Source: Paracoccaceae bacterium
GTDB lineage: Bacteria; Pseudomonadota; Alphaproteobacteria; Rhodobacterales; Rhodobacteraceae
Length of the DNA: 11,111 nt
Assembly: GCA_007128865.1 (NCBI GenBank)
Contig: SKWP01000308.1
Span: forward strand, 1-11,111
Direction of reading: 5' to 3'
The notes under the pieces were generated by a model that saw only the letters and a program-made list of their open reading frames with translations, was not told the DNA's origin and did no database searches. The position numbers were made by a program, and so were the translations under genes. Of the stretch, positions 1-6,695 are shown piece by piece (the first letter of the stretch is position 1; every line of letters starts with the position of its first letter).

Positions 1-603
1 AGCCCGAGCCCCCGCAATCATATCTTCCACCGACCGCCCTGATAGCGAACCATACTCTTCGAATGAGCTTACTTCGAACAGTGCATGCTCGCCGGTGAAG
101 CTGGACTTGTCAAAGATCACATACTCTTCTGGTGGATTGTTAGACGGAGAGCGCCGCCGATACGCATGTCCTTTGTCGATCAGAATTTGAATCATCTCGA
201 CCATCTGCGCGATGTATTCGGTCGCGCGCGGCTCGTGTGTGGGTCGCAGCGCCCCCAGCGCGTCCATGTCGGCGTGATACCAGCCGATCGTCTCGTCCGT
301 CAGGCTGCGGATGATGGCGTTCAGGTCGCGGGTGTCGCCGGCCTGCTGCAACTGGCGGGCGCGGGCGTTGATCTTGTCGTCGACATCGGTGAAGTTGCGC
401 ACGTAAGTCACCGCGCCTTTGCCATAAACATGCCGCAGCAGGCGATACAGCACGTCGAACACCACCACCGGCCGGGCATTGCCCAGATGCGCGCGGTCAT
501 AGACGGTGGGGCCGCAGACATACATCCGCACATTGGCCGGATCGAGCGGTTCGAACCGTTCCTTGCGGCGGGTCAGGGTGTTGTGAAGCCGGATTTCGGC
601 CAT
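1..603 (-). CDS. cysS: Cysteinyl-tRNA synthetase, N-terminal part (runs off left edge)
   Basis: Cytoplasmic class I aminoacyl-tRNA synthetase that attaches cysteine to tRNA-Cys using ATP. 201 codons are present, read right to left, and the frame is open to the window edge. Visible motifs are the zinc-site start CGPTVYD (C30), the HIGH-box equivalent HLGN at residues 39-42, [23 protein letters not shown] and, near the edge, [14 protein letters not shown], all typical of the family. The ATG at 603 has a good ribosome binding site (GAGGAA, about 6 bases away). The KMSKS half and anticodon-binding region lie outside the window. Two oddities: about 24 extra residues follow HAY (146-148), and the DNA from 1 to about 215 is only ~54% GC with codons such as TCT, CCA, GTA, TCA and CTA, whereas 241-360 is ~71% GC. 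The gene is preceded by a Cys-rich leader ORF. Identity is very secure; the meaning of the insertion is not. Confidence 0.96.
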   Translation of the reverse strand, partial: MAEIRLHNTLTRRKERFEPLDPANVRMYVCGPTVYDRAHLGNARPVVVFDVLYRLLRHVYGKGAVTYVRNFTDVDDKINARARQLQQAGDTRDLNAIIRSLTDETIGWYHADMDALGALRPTHEPRATEYIAQMVEMIQILIDKGHAYRRRSPSNNPPEEYVIFDKSSFTGEHALFEVSSFEEYGSLSGRSVEDMIAGARA

Positions 604-612
604 GGTTTCCTC
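604..612 (-). promoter_or_regulatory. cysS ribosome binding site
   Basis: On the minus strand GAGGAA is followed by three bases and the ATG at 603, counting from the end of the purine run. This fixes the cysS start and is the segment that the leader loop could mask. Confidence 0.75.
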
Positions 613-629
613 GCGCACGAAAGGGCCCC

Positions 630-678
630 GCGGGCGGGTCGCTTCCGGTCTGTGAAGGAAAAACCGATACCCGCCCGC
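630..678 (-). promoter_or_regulatory. Leader hairpin, candidate attenuator, between leader peptide and cysS
   Basis: The plus-strand arms GCGGGCGGGT (630-639) and ACCCGCCCGC (669-678) are perfectly complementary, giving a 10-bp GC stem with a 29-base loop in the cysS leader RNA. A smaller CGGT/ACCG stem (646-649 with 663-666) can form inside. No U-tract follows, so it is not a standard intrinsic terminator. On the RNA the loop contains GGUUUUUCC (665-657), which can pair with GGAAACC (610-604) next to the cysS start if two U residues bulge out, so the leader may control translation. The structure is visible; the mechanism is inferred. Confidence 0.5.
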
Positions 679-685
679 CGATGCC

Positions 686-727
686 TCAGCCGGTAATGCA
701 GATGCAGATGATGCGGCAGGTGGTCAT
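686..727 (-). CDS. Putative cysteine leader peptide (13 aa) upstream of cysS
   Basis: A short ORF, ATG at 727-725 and TGA at 688-686, encodes [13 protein letters not shown] with cysteines at positions 4, 8 and 10, all TGC. It lies 82 bases upstream of the cysS start on the same strand. There is no Shine-Dalgarno sequence before the ATG. A -10-like hexamer ends six bases upstream, so transcription may begin on the A of the ATG, as reported for the leaderless trp attenuator peptide of Sinorhizobium. The stop codon is 7 bases before the 5' arm of a GC-rich hairpin. Three Cys codons in a 13-codon ORF next to the gene for cysteinyl-tRNA synthetase are what a ribosome-mediated cysteine sensor would look like. 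The ORF is read here directly; its translation and role are inference. It could be chance, because the same frame stays open further upstream. Confidence 0.6.
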   Translation of the reverse strand: MTTCRIICICITG

Positions 728-733
728 GGCACC

Positions 734-762
734 GCCATAGCGCAGCCCGCGCGCCCTGCCAA
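734..762 (-). promoter_or_regulatory. Candidate promoter for the leader peptide and cysS
   Basis: On the minus strand TTGGCA (762-757; 5 of 6 matches to the sigma-70 -35 box) is followed by a 17-base spacer and TATGGC (739-734; 3 of 6 matches to the -10 box). Six bases separate the -10 from the ATG at 727, so the predicted start of the RNA falls at or next to that ATG. The -10 match is modest, as is common in GC-rich alphaproteobacteria. Confidence 0.45.
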
Positions 763-790
763 GCCCCTGCGTTTGCCCGATGCCGGCCGA

Positions 791-809
791 GGTTAACGGG
801 GCGTTAACC
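791..809. promoter_or_regulatory. CtrA-type binding site (TTAA-N7-TTAA)
   Basis: GGTTAACGGGGCGTTAACC is a perfect palindrome of 7-bp arms around GGGGC, and it contains TTAA (793-796), seven bases, TTAA (804-807). This is the full consensus for CtrA, the alphaproteobacterial cell-cycle and motility response regulator. The site is about 80 bp upstream of the glycosyltransferase start and about 30 bp upstream of the cysS-side -35 box, so it could act on either divergent gene. Binding is inferred from the match only. Confidence 0.6.
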
Positions 810-886
810 CTTGGCTGCGAGGCTTGCGCGCAGGCATGCTCTGCCAGTGTGCCGGTTGCGGGTCCGTTTGGGGGCGGGGCACGCGC

Positions 887-2983
887 ATGGACGGGATCGG
901 AATTCGCCGGCCTCTGGCCGCACCGCGCGACGAGGCGCCATCGGCGGCGCGTCCGCTGCAGCTGCCTGACCGGCCCATCCCTGCGCCGGTCACTGCTCTG
1001 CCCGTCGCCGGTGCCGACGCACCGCCGCGGTTTTCCGATCATCCATGGCCAACCCGGCCCCCGGAAAACCCGTCCGGTGACGCCGGGGCCACCGACGCGC
1101 TGGCCTCGGCGCTGCTGCGCGAGGGCACGGTCGAGGTCGGCGCGCTGCTGCGCGCGCTTGCCCTGCGCGGCAGTGCCGGCCCGCCGCTTTCAGAGGTGCT
1201 GCGCAGCCATGCGCTGCTGCCCGACCGCCGCATTGCCCAGACCCAGGCGCGGCTCATGCGCACCCGCCGGCTCGATCCGCTGCGCGACGGGCTGCCCGAT
1301 CCGCGGCTGGTGGACAGGCTGGGCGCGGAAACCTGCCTGCGGCTGGGGCTGCTGCCGTGGCGCGATGCCGGCGGTGTGACGCTGGTTGCCACGGCGGACC
1401 CGGCCGCCTTCCTGCGTGCGCGGCCGCTGCTGGCCGAGCACTTCGGCACGGTGGCCATGGCGCTGCTGGGGGCCGCCGACCTGCGCGAGGCGCTGCTTGC
1501 GGTGCGCGGCGACCGTCTGGCCCGCCATGCCGAAACACGGGTGGCCGAGGCCGAAAGCTGCCGCAGCTGGCCGGTTGCGCGGTTGCGCCGCACCACGCTT
1601 GCTGTCGCGGGCGCATTGCTGCTGTTCTTCCTGCTGGCGCCGGTGGCGGCCTTTGCGATGCTGGCCGGCATTGCAATTGCCGCGATGCTGGCCTCGACCG
1701 CTCTGAAACTCGCCGCGGCGGTTGCAGCCCTGCGCCGCCCGCCGCCGCGCCCCGCAACGGCACGGGCATCCCCCGAACTTCCGGCGGTCCTGCCGATGGT
1801 CACCATCATGGTGCCGCTGTTTCGGGAACGCGACATTGCCGGGCGCCTGCTGCAACGCCTCGGGCGGCTGCAGTATCCGCGCGAAAGGCTGGAAGTGCTG
1901 CTGATCGCCGAAGAGGTGGACGCGGTCACGCGCGCCACGCTTGCGGCGGTCGAACTGCCGGGATGGATGCGCGTTGTCGAGGTTCCCGACGGCAGCCCGC
2001 GCACCAAGCCGCGCGCCCTGAATTTCGCCCTCGCCCAGGCCCGGGGCAGCATTGTCGGCGTCTATGATGCCGAGGATGCGCCCGATCCGGACCAGCTGAT
2101 GCGCGTTGCCCGGCATTTCGCCGCCGCGCCGCCCGATGTCGCCTGCCTGCAGGGCATGCTGGATTATTACAACCCGTCCAGCAACTGGCTGGCGCGCTGC
2201 TTCACGGTCGAATACGCGACCTGGTTCCGGCTGGTGCTGCCGGGTCTGGCGCGGCTGGGGCTGGTGGTGCCGCTGGGGGGAACGACGCTGTTCTTCCGGC
2301 GCGATGTGCTGGACCGGCTGGGCGGGTGGGATGCCCATAACGTGACCGAGGATGCCGATCTGGGGTTGCGGCTGGCCCGGCACGGCTGGCGCACCGAGGT
2401 CATCGCCACCGTCACCGGCGAAGAGGCCAACTGCCGGCTGTGGCCATGGGTGCGGCAGCGGTCGCGCTGGATCAAGGGGTATGCGGTGACCTGGGCAGTA
2501 CACATGCGCGATCCGCGCGGGTTGCTGCGCCAGCTGGGCTGGTGGCGGTTCACCGGGGTGCAGGTGGTGTTTCTGGGCAGCCTGATCCAGGTGACGCTGG
2601 CGCCGCTTCTGTGGTCATTCTGGCTGCTGGCCCTGGGGCTGGGCCATCCGCTGGCCGGCATGGTGCCGCTGGCCGGGCTCGTTGCACTCACGGCCCTCTT
2701 TCTGACCGCCGAGGCGGTGAACATCGCGCTGGGCATGATCGCGGTTGGCCGCGCCCGGCACCGGTTCCTGCGGCCCTGGGTGCCGACGCTGCATCTGTAT
2801 TTTCCGCTGGCGGCACTGGCCGCATGGAAGGGGCTGGGCGAATTGCTGGTGCGGCCGTTCTACTGGGACAAGACCGACCACGGGCTGTTCGACAGCCCCC
2901 AGCCGCAGGGCGGCACCGGCAGAAGGGCGCATCGCCCGGCGTGCCGGCAGCGAATGGCGCAGCACGCGCAGGCAGCAGGCTGA
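887..2983 (+). CDS. Membrane glycosyltransferase family 2 with N-terminal GspE/MshEN-like domain
   Basis: 698 residues. A Pro/Ala-rich tail (about 1-68) precedes a helical region (about 70-225) resembling the N-terminal domain of GspE/MshE ATPases. Two membrane helices follow (about 236-282), then a family 2 catalytic domain with YDAED (393-397; sugar-nucleotide and metal site), TEDADLG (487-493; catalytic acid region) and QRSRW (524-528), the QxxRW-type signature of processive cellulose-synthase-like enzymes. Further membrane helices occupy about 555-640, with a hydrophobic segment near 650. It probably builds or exports a surface polysaccharide at the inner membrane; donor and product cannot be read. 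The ATG at 887 was chosen because a GGGGCGGGG run sits upstream; in-frame ATGs at 824 and 836 are alternatives. No accessory polysaccharide gene is adjacent. The enzyme class is secure, the substrate is unknown. Confidence 0.88.
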   Translation: MDGIGIRRPLAAPRDEAPSAARPLQLPDRPIPAPVTALPVAGADAPPRFSDHPWPTRPPENPSGDAGATDALASALLREGTVEVGALLRALALRGSAGPPLSEVLRSHALLPDRRIAQTQARLMRTRRLDPLRDGLPDPRLVDRLGAETCLRLGLLPWRDAGGVTLVATADPAAFLRARPLLAEHFGTVAMALLGAADLREALLAVRGDRLARHAETRVAEAESCRSWPVARLRRTTLAVAGALLLFFLLAPVAAFAMLAGIAIAAMLASTALKLAAAVAALRRPPPRPATARASPELPAVLPMVTIMVPLFRERDIAGRLLQRLGRLQYPRERLEVLLIAEEVDAVTRATLAAVELPGWMRVVEVPDGSPRTKPRALNFALAQARGSIVGVYDAEDAPDPDQLMRVARHFAAAPPDVACLQGMLDYYNPSSNWLARCFTVEYATWFRLVLPGLARLGLVVPLGGTTLFFRRDVLDRLGGWDAHNVTEDADLGLRLARHGWRTEVIATVTGEEANCRLWPWVRQRSRWIKGYAVTWAVHMRDPRGLLRQLGWWRFTGVQVVFLGSLIQVTLAPLLWSFWLLALGLGHPLAGMVPLAGLVALTALFLTAEAVNIALGMIAVGRARHRFLRPWVPTLHLYFPLAALAAWKGLGELLVRPFYWDKTDHGLFDSPQPQGGTGRRAHRPACRQRMAQHAQAAG

Positions 2984-3001
2984 AAAGGCCGCCAGTTGCG
3001 C

Positions 3002-3032
3002 CCGGCTGACAGAAAGCGGTCAGTGCAGCCGG
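3002..3032. terminator. Possible hairpin between convergent glycosyltransferase and usg genes
   Basis: CTGAC (3006-3010) pairs with GTCAG (3019-3023), and the flanking CCGG (3002-3005) pairs with CCGG (3029-3032) across a small bulge. It lies in the 36-bp gap between two converging genes and overlaps the usg stop codon. There is no U-tract in either direction, so terminator activity is uncertain. Confidence 0.3.
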
Positions 3033-3286
3033 AATTCCCCCACCAGGTTGCGCCATTCGCCGGGACCGATCAGCTTGCGATGGGTAAAGCGGACCGAATG
3101 CAATGGCCCCTCGATCTTGTCCTGCCAGAACTCGATGAACCGGAACAGCCGCGGATAATCCGGTGCAAGATCATAGTCCTGCCAGACGAAAGTATTGAGA
3201 ACGCTTTGATAATCCGGCATCCGGTAGACCATTTCGGCCGTGGTCAGCCCGTATCCCTTCAGCATCAGTTCGGTCTCTTCGTGCAT
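3020..3286 (-). CDS. usg: Usg family protein
   Basis: 88-residue soluble protein matching the alphaproteobacterial Usg family, named after a gene found with trp genes. Recognised by the run GYGLTTAEMVYRMPDYQSVL, the core TFVWQDYDLAPDYPRL and the tail GPLHSVRFTHRKLIGPGEW. Biochemical role is not established and no catalytic motif is apparent. The start at 3286 is favoured over the longer frame (to 3346) because GGGAGG lies eight bases upstream and the family is about 90 residues long; the extra upstream residues do not look like Usg. No trp gene adjoins it here. It is transcribed away from gyrA and converges with the glycosyltransferase. Family assignment is confident from memory of conserved segments. 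Confidence 0.88.
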   Translation of the reverse strand: MHEETELMLKGYGLTTAEMVYRMPDYQSVLNTFVWQDYDLAPDYPRLFRFIEFWQDKIEGPLHSVRFTHRKLIGPGEWRNLVGEFRLH

Positions 3287-3318
3287 GAATGGCGCCTCCC
3301 GCATCAGTGCTGCGAGAA

Positions 3319-3346
3319 ATGATGCCAGAATTCTGCGCCTTTTCAA
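3319..3346 (-). promoter_or_regulatory. Candidate usg promoter
   Basis: On the minus strand TTGAAA (3346-3341) and CATCAT (3324-3319) are separated by 16 bases, in the only AT-rich patch of the usg-gyrA gap. The predicted start leaves a short leader of about 25 bases that contains the GGGAGG ribosome binding site. Confidence 0.35.
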
Positions 3347-3409
3347 TAAAAACAGTGTGTTGTCACTCTGCCCGGGTGGCTGCTGGCTGCCTCATGCCGG
3401 TGCGGGCCA

Positions 3410-3439
3410 TTGCGCCCGGACTCTGCCATCGTCTATAAG
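3410..3439 (+). promoter_or_regulatory. Candidate gyrA promoter
   Basis: TTGCGC (3410-3415), an 18-base spacer and TATAAG (3434-3439) lie about 40 bases upstream of the GTG start. The -10 is good (5 of 6) and the -35 is weak. This placement also argues against the upstream in-frame ATG at 3410, which would lie inside the promoter. Confidence 0.4.
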
Positions 3440-3481
3440 GCAGCCACAATATCTTGTTGGCGCGACCGAAGGCAGGCCAGA

Positions 3482-6253
3482 GTGACCGACACGCCGCTTC
3501 CCCCCGAGAACGATCACGACCAGCCCGCACCGCATGGCGGCACGCCGGGCGGCCCCACGGTTTCGATCGCCGCCGAGATGCGCGCCTCGTATCTCGACTA
3601 TGCGATGAGCGTGATCGTCAGCCGCGCGATCCCCGACCTGCGCGACGGGCTCAAGCCCGTGCACCGGCGCATCCTGTTCTCGATGCACCAGAACGGATTC
3701 ACCCACGACAAGCCCTATCGCAAATCCGCGCGCGTCGTGGGCGATGTGATCGGGAAATACCACCCGCACGGCGACAGCGCCGTCTATGACGCGCTGGTGC
3801 GGCTGGCGCAGCCGTTTTCCATGTCGCTCAAGCTGCTGGACGGGCAGGGAAACTTCGGCTCGATGGACGGCGACAACGCCGCGGCGATGCGCTACACCGA
3901 AGTGCGGATGGACAAGCCCGCGCAGGCGCTGCTGGCCGACATTGGCAAGGAAACCGTCGATTTCCAGGACAATTACGACGGCCAGGACCGCGAACCCACG
4001 GTGCTGCCGGCGCGGTTTCCCAACATGCTGGTCAACGGCGCCGGCGGCATCGCGGTGGGGATGGCCACCAACATCCCGCCGCACAACCTGGGCGAGGTGA
4101 TCGACGCCACGCTGGCGCTGATCGAAAACCCCGACCTGACCAGCGCCGACCTGATGGAGTTCGTGCCGGCGCCGGACTTTCCCACCGGGGCGCTGATCCT
4201 GGGCCGGTCGGGCGCGCGCAAGGCCTATCTGGAAGGGCGCGGCAGCGTCATCATCCGCGCCCGCACCCACATCGAGGAACTGCGCAAGGACCGTTTCGCC
4301 ATCGTGGTGGATGAAGTCCCCTATCAGGTCAACAAGGCCGGGATGGTCGAGAAGATCGCCGAGGCGGTGCGCGACAAGCGCATCGAGGGCATCGCCCATG
4401 TGCAGGACGAATCCGACCGCGTCGGCGTGCGGGTGGTGATCGAGCTCAAGCGCGACGCAACGCCGGATGTGGTGCTGAACCAGCTGTTCCGCTTTACCCC
4501 GATGCAGACGAGTTTCGGCTGCAACATGCTGGCGCTGAACGGCGGCCGGCCCGAACAGCTGACCCTGCGCGACTTCCTGCACCACTTCATTGCCTTCCGC
4601 GAAGAGGTGGTCGCGCGCCGCACCGCCCATGAGCTGCGCAAGGCGCGCGAGCGCAGCCATGTGCTGTGCGGGCTGGCCGTGGCGGTATCGAACGTGGACG
4701 AGGTGGTGGCGACGATCCGCGCCAGCCGCGACCCGGCCGAGGCCCGCGAAAGGCTGATGACCCGCGCCTGGCCCGCGGCCGACATCGCCCCCTATATCCG
4801 GCTGATCGACGACCCTGCCCACACCATGAACGCGGACGGCACCTACAACCTGTCGGAAACCCAGGCGCGTGCGATCCTCGAACTGCGGCTCCAGCGCCTG
4901 ACCGCGCTGGGCGTGCAGGAGGTGACCGACGAGCTCGAGGAACTGGCCGCGAAGATCAAGGATTACCTCGATATCCTGCGGTCGCGGGCGCGGATCATGG
5001 GCATCATCGCAGACGAGCTGCGCGAGGTGCGCGACGCCTTTGCGGTACCGCGCCGGTCCGAGATCGTGGACTGGGGCGGCGACCTGGAGGACGAAGACCT
5101 CATCGAACGCGAAGACATGGTCGTTACCGTCACCCAGTCGGGCTATGTCAAGCGCACGCCGCTGGCCGAATTCCGTGCCCAGCGGCGCGGCGGCAAGGGC
5201 CTTGCCGGCATGGCCACCAAGGAAGACGACGTGGTGACCACGCTTTTCGTGGCCAACACCCATACGCCGCTGCTGGTGTTCACCACCGACGGCATGGCCT
5301 ACAAGCTGAAGTGCTGGCGCCTGCCGCTGTCCGGGCGCAATGCGCGCGGCAAGGCGATCGTCAACATCCTGCCGATTGCCACGGGCGTTTCGGTGGCCGC
5401 GATCATGCCGGTGGACCGGCCCGAAGCGGACTGGGACGATCTGCAGATCGTCTTTGCCACCTCGGCCGGCGACGTGCGGCGCAACGCGCTGTCGGATTTC
5501 GCCAATGTCATGCGCAACGGCAAGATCGCGATGAAGCTGCCCGACGGCGTCAGCCTGGTCAACGCGCGCATCTGCGACGAGGGCGACGACGTGATGCTGG
5601 TCACCGCCCAGGGCCGCGCGATCCGGTTTCCGACCACTGCCGTGCGGGTGTTCAAGGGCCGTGATTCGACCGGGGTGCGGGGGATCAGGCTGGCGCCGGG
5701 CGATCATGTGGTCTCCATGGCCGTCATCCGCCATTTCGAGGCCACGCCCGAAGAACGCGCCGCCTATCTCAAGATGCGCCGCGCCCAGGAAGGCGCGCTG
5801 GACGACGGCGCGGAGGCCGACGAGGATGACGCCACCGTAGAGGCCGGCGCACTGGCGCTGGAACGCTTTGCCGAGATGTCGGCGGCCGAGGATCTGATCC
5901 TGACCATCACCGCAAGTGGTTCGGGCAAGATTTCGTCCTCGCACAACTACCCGGTGCGCGGGCGCGGCGGTCAGGGGGTGATGGCGGCCGACAGGGCCAT
6001 GCGCGGCGGGCTGCTGGTGGCTTCCTTTCCGGTGGAACTGGGCGACCAGATCATGCTTGCCACCTCGACCGGGCAATCCATCCGCTGCCCGGTGCGCGGC
6101 ATCTCCTTCCGGTCGCGCACTGCGGGCGGCGTGCGGGTGTTTGCCACGGCCGCGGGCGAAGAGGTGGTCTCGGTGGCCCGCATTGCCGATCAGGGCGAAA
6201 GCGACCCGAACGGCAATGGCAATGAACCCGAGGTGCCGGGCGTGGCGGACTGA
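3482..6253 (+). CDS. gyrA: DNA gyrase subunit A
   Basis: 923 residues with a GTG start. Breakage-reunion subunit of type IIA topoisomerase; with GyrB it introduces negative supercoils using ATP. The catalytic tyrosine is Y138 in [11 protein letters not shown]. The quinolone-resistance region [16 protein letters not shown] has the susceptible residues S99 and D103 (E. coli S83 and D87). The C-terminal domain opens with the GyrA box QRRGGKG (567-573), which separates GyrA from ParC. An acidic, Glu/Asp-rich insertion (about residues 755-800) interrupts the C-terminal propeller, as is common in alphaproteobacteria. The start was taken at GTG 3482 because [10 protein letters not shown] fits the short polar N-terminus of relatives and an AGG-containing stretch lies just upstream. 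Length is normal and the frame is intact. No gyrB nearby. Confidence 0.97.
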   Translation: MTDTPLPPENDHDQPAPHGGTPGGPTVSIAAEMRASYLDYAMSVIVSRAIPDLRDGLKPVHRRILFSMHQNGFTHDKPYRKSARVVGDVIGKYHPHGDSAVYDALVRLAQPFSMSLKLLDGQGNFGSMDGDNAAAMRYTEVRMDKPAQALLADIGKETVDFQDNYDGQDREPTVLPARFPNMLVNGAGGIAVGMATNIPPHNLGEVIDATLALIENPDLTSADLMEFVPAPDFPTGALILGRSGARKAYLEGRGSVIIRARTHIEELRKDRFAIVVDEVPYQVNKAGMVEKIAEAVRDKRIEGIAHVQDESDRVGVRVVIELKRDATPDVVLNQLFRFTPMQTSFGCNMLALNGGRPEQLTLRDFLHHFIAFREEVVARRTAHELRKARERSHVLCGLAVAVSNVDEVVATIRASRDPAEARERLMTRAWPAADIAPYIRLIDDPAHTMNADGTYNLSETQARAILELRLQRLTALGVQEVTDELEELAAKIKDYLDILRSRARIMGIIADELREVRDAFAVPRRSEIVDWGGDLEDEDLIEREDMVVTVTQSGYVKRTPLAEFRAQRRGGKGLAGMATKEDDVVTTLFVANTHTPLLVFTTDGMAYKLKCWRLPLSGRNARGKAIVNILPIATGVSVAAIMPVDRPEADWDDLQIVFATSAGDVRRNALSDFANVMRNGKIAMKLPDGVSLVNARICDEGDDVMLVTAQGRAIRFPTTAVRVFKGRDSTGVRGIRLAPGDHVVSMAVIRHFEATPEERAAYLKMRRAQEGALDDGAEADEDDATVEAGALALERFAEMSAAEDLILTITASGSGKISSSHNYPVRGRGGQGVMAADRAMRGGLLVASFPVELGDQIMLATSTGQSIRCPVRGISFRSRTAGGVRVFATAAGEEVVSVARIADQGESDPNGNGNEPEVPGVAD

Positions 6254-6261
6254 TCGCCGAT

Positions 6262-6283
6262 GCCGGCCTGATTGCAGGCAGGC
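6262..6283 (+). terminator. Terminator-like hairpin after gyrA
   Basis: Eight bases after the gyrA stop, GCCGGCCTG and CAGGCAGGC fold into an 8-bp stem with one G-A mismatch and an ATTG tetraloop. There is no U-tract, so it may stabilise the 3' end or act with Rho rather than as a classical terminator. Confidence 0.45.
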
Positions 6284-6312
6284 GCAGCGGACACGCTCCG
6301 AACAAGCGTCAT

Positions 6313-6390
6313 CCGGAATCCGTTTGATCGGTTCGGGCCACCGACGGACCTTCCCTGCCCGTGCTTCAGGGACGGATCAAACGGATCCGG
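6313..6390. repeat. Long imperfect inverted repeat with nested hairpin
   Basis: The left arm CCGGAATCCGTTTGATC (6313-6329) is the reverse complement of the right arm GATCAAACGGATCCGG (6375-6390) apart from one extra A. The similarity continues outward (GTCAT against GTGATG). Between them TCCCTG (6352-6357) pairs with CAGGGA (6367-6372) around nine bases. It could be a structured RNA 3' end, a small mobile palindromic element or a paired binding site. No coding function seen. Confidence 0.6.
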
Positions 6391-6695
6391 CATCACATGA
6401 GACAAAGTCTACCGCGCGGTCGCGCAGCAACCGGAGGCGCCACCGCCCTGCCGGCTTTGCAATCTGCAATTGCATGTGGCCGCTTCACCCCGCGATTTTG
6501 ACAAGTCCGCGCCACAGTTTCGGGCCATCGTCCGAATTGACCCTTCCACCGCAACAAATCCCCCGCTGGCACCGAAGGATTTTTGCAATCTGGCAAGGAA
6601 CTCCCCCTTTTCGTCAAATTTGAGCCTGATTCGAACTGAATGCTCAGGGCAAGATCGGCACCGGACTCCGGTTGCCAGTTTGGGGAGCAGGGAAG
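6391..6695. other. Non-coding stretch upstream of the DoxX-like gene
   Basis: No convincing gene. Base composition is less GC-rich than the flanking genes. It holds two copies of TTTGCAATCTG, at 6456-6466 and 6582-6592; the first is part of TTGCA-ATC-TGCAA and overlaps the palindrome TGCAATTGCA (6465-6474). I could not place a convincing -35/-10 pair, although a promoter for the gene at 6696 is expected here. Confidence 0.5.

Noticed and set aside
85..696. 203-codon open frame on the plus strand
   Set aside because: It is antisense to cysS, whose conserved motifs are unmistakable on the minus strand.
824..886. Upstream in-frame ATGs (824, 836) for the glycosyltransferase, giving a Cys-rich extension (MLCQCAGCGSVW)
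   Set aside because: No ribosome binding site seen before them and the extension does not look like part of the protein; kept only as an alternative start.
686..1042. 118-codon minus-strand frame ending in the leader peptide sequence
   Set aside because: Its upstream portion overlaps the glycosyltransferase and control region and looks random; only the last 13 codons, from the ATG at 727, fit a promoter and gene context.
1190..2503. 437-codon open frame on the minus strand
   Set aside because: Shadow of the glycosyltransferase gene; composition is typical of antisense frames in GC-rich DNA.
3773..3790. Possible quinolone-resistance changes in gyrA
   Set aside because: The key residues are the susceptible ones, Ser at 99 and Asp at 103.
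3392..6076. Very long open frame (894 codons) on the minus strand across gyrA
   Set aside because: It is a shadow of gyrA caused by GC-rich third positions; the product is a His/Arg/Gly-rich low-complexity protein with no family resemblance, while gyrA is complete.
3482..6253. ParC instead of GyrA
   Set aside because: An intact GyrA box (QRRGGKG) is present at residues 567-573.
6498..6503. TTGACA as a -35 box for the DoxX-like gene
   Set aside because: No -10-like sequence occurs at 15-19 bases downstream.
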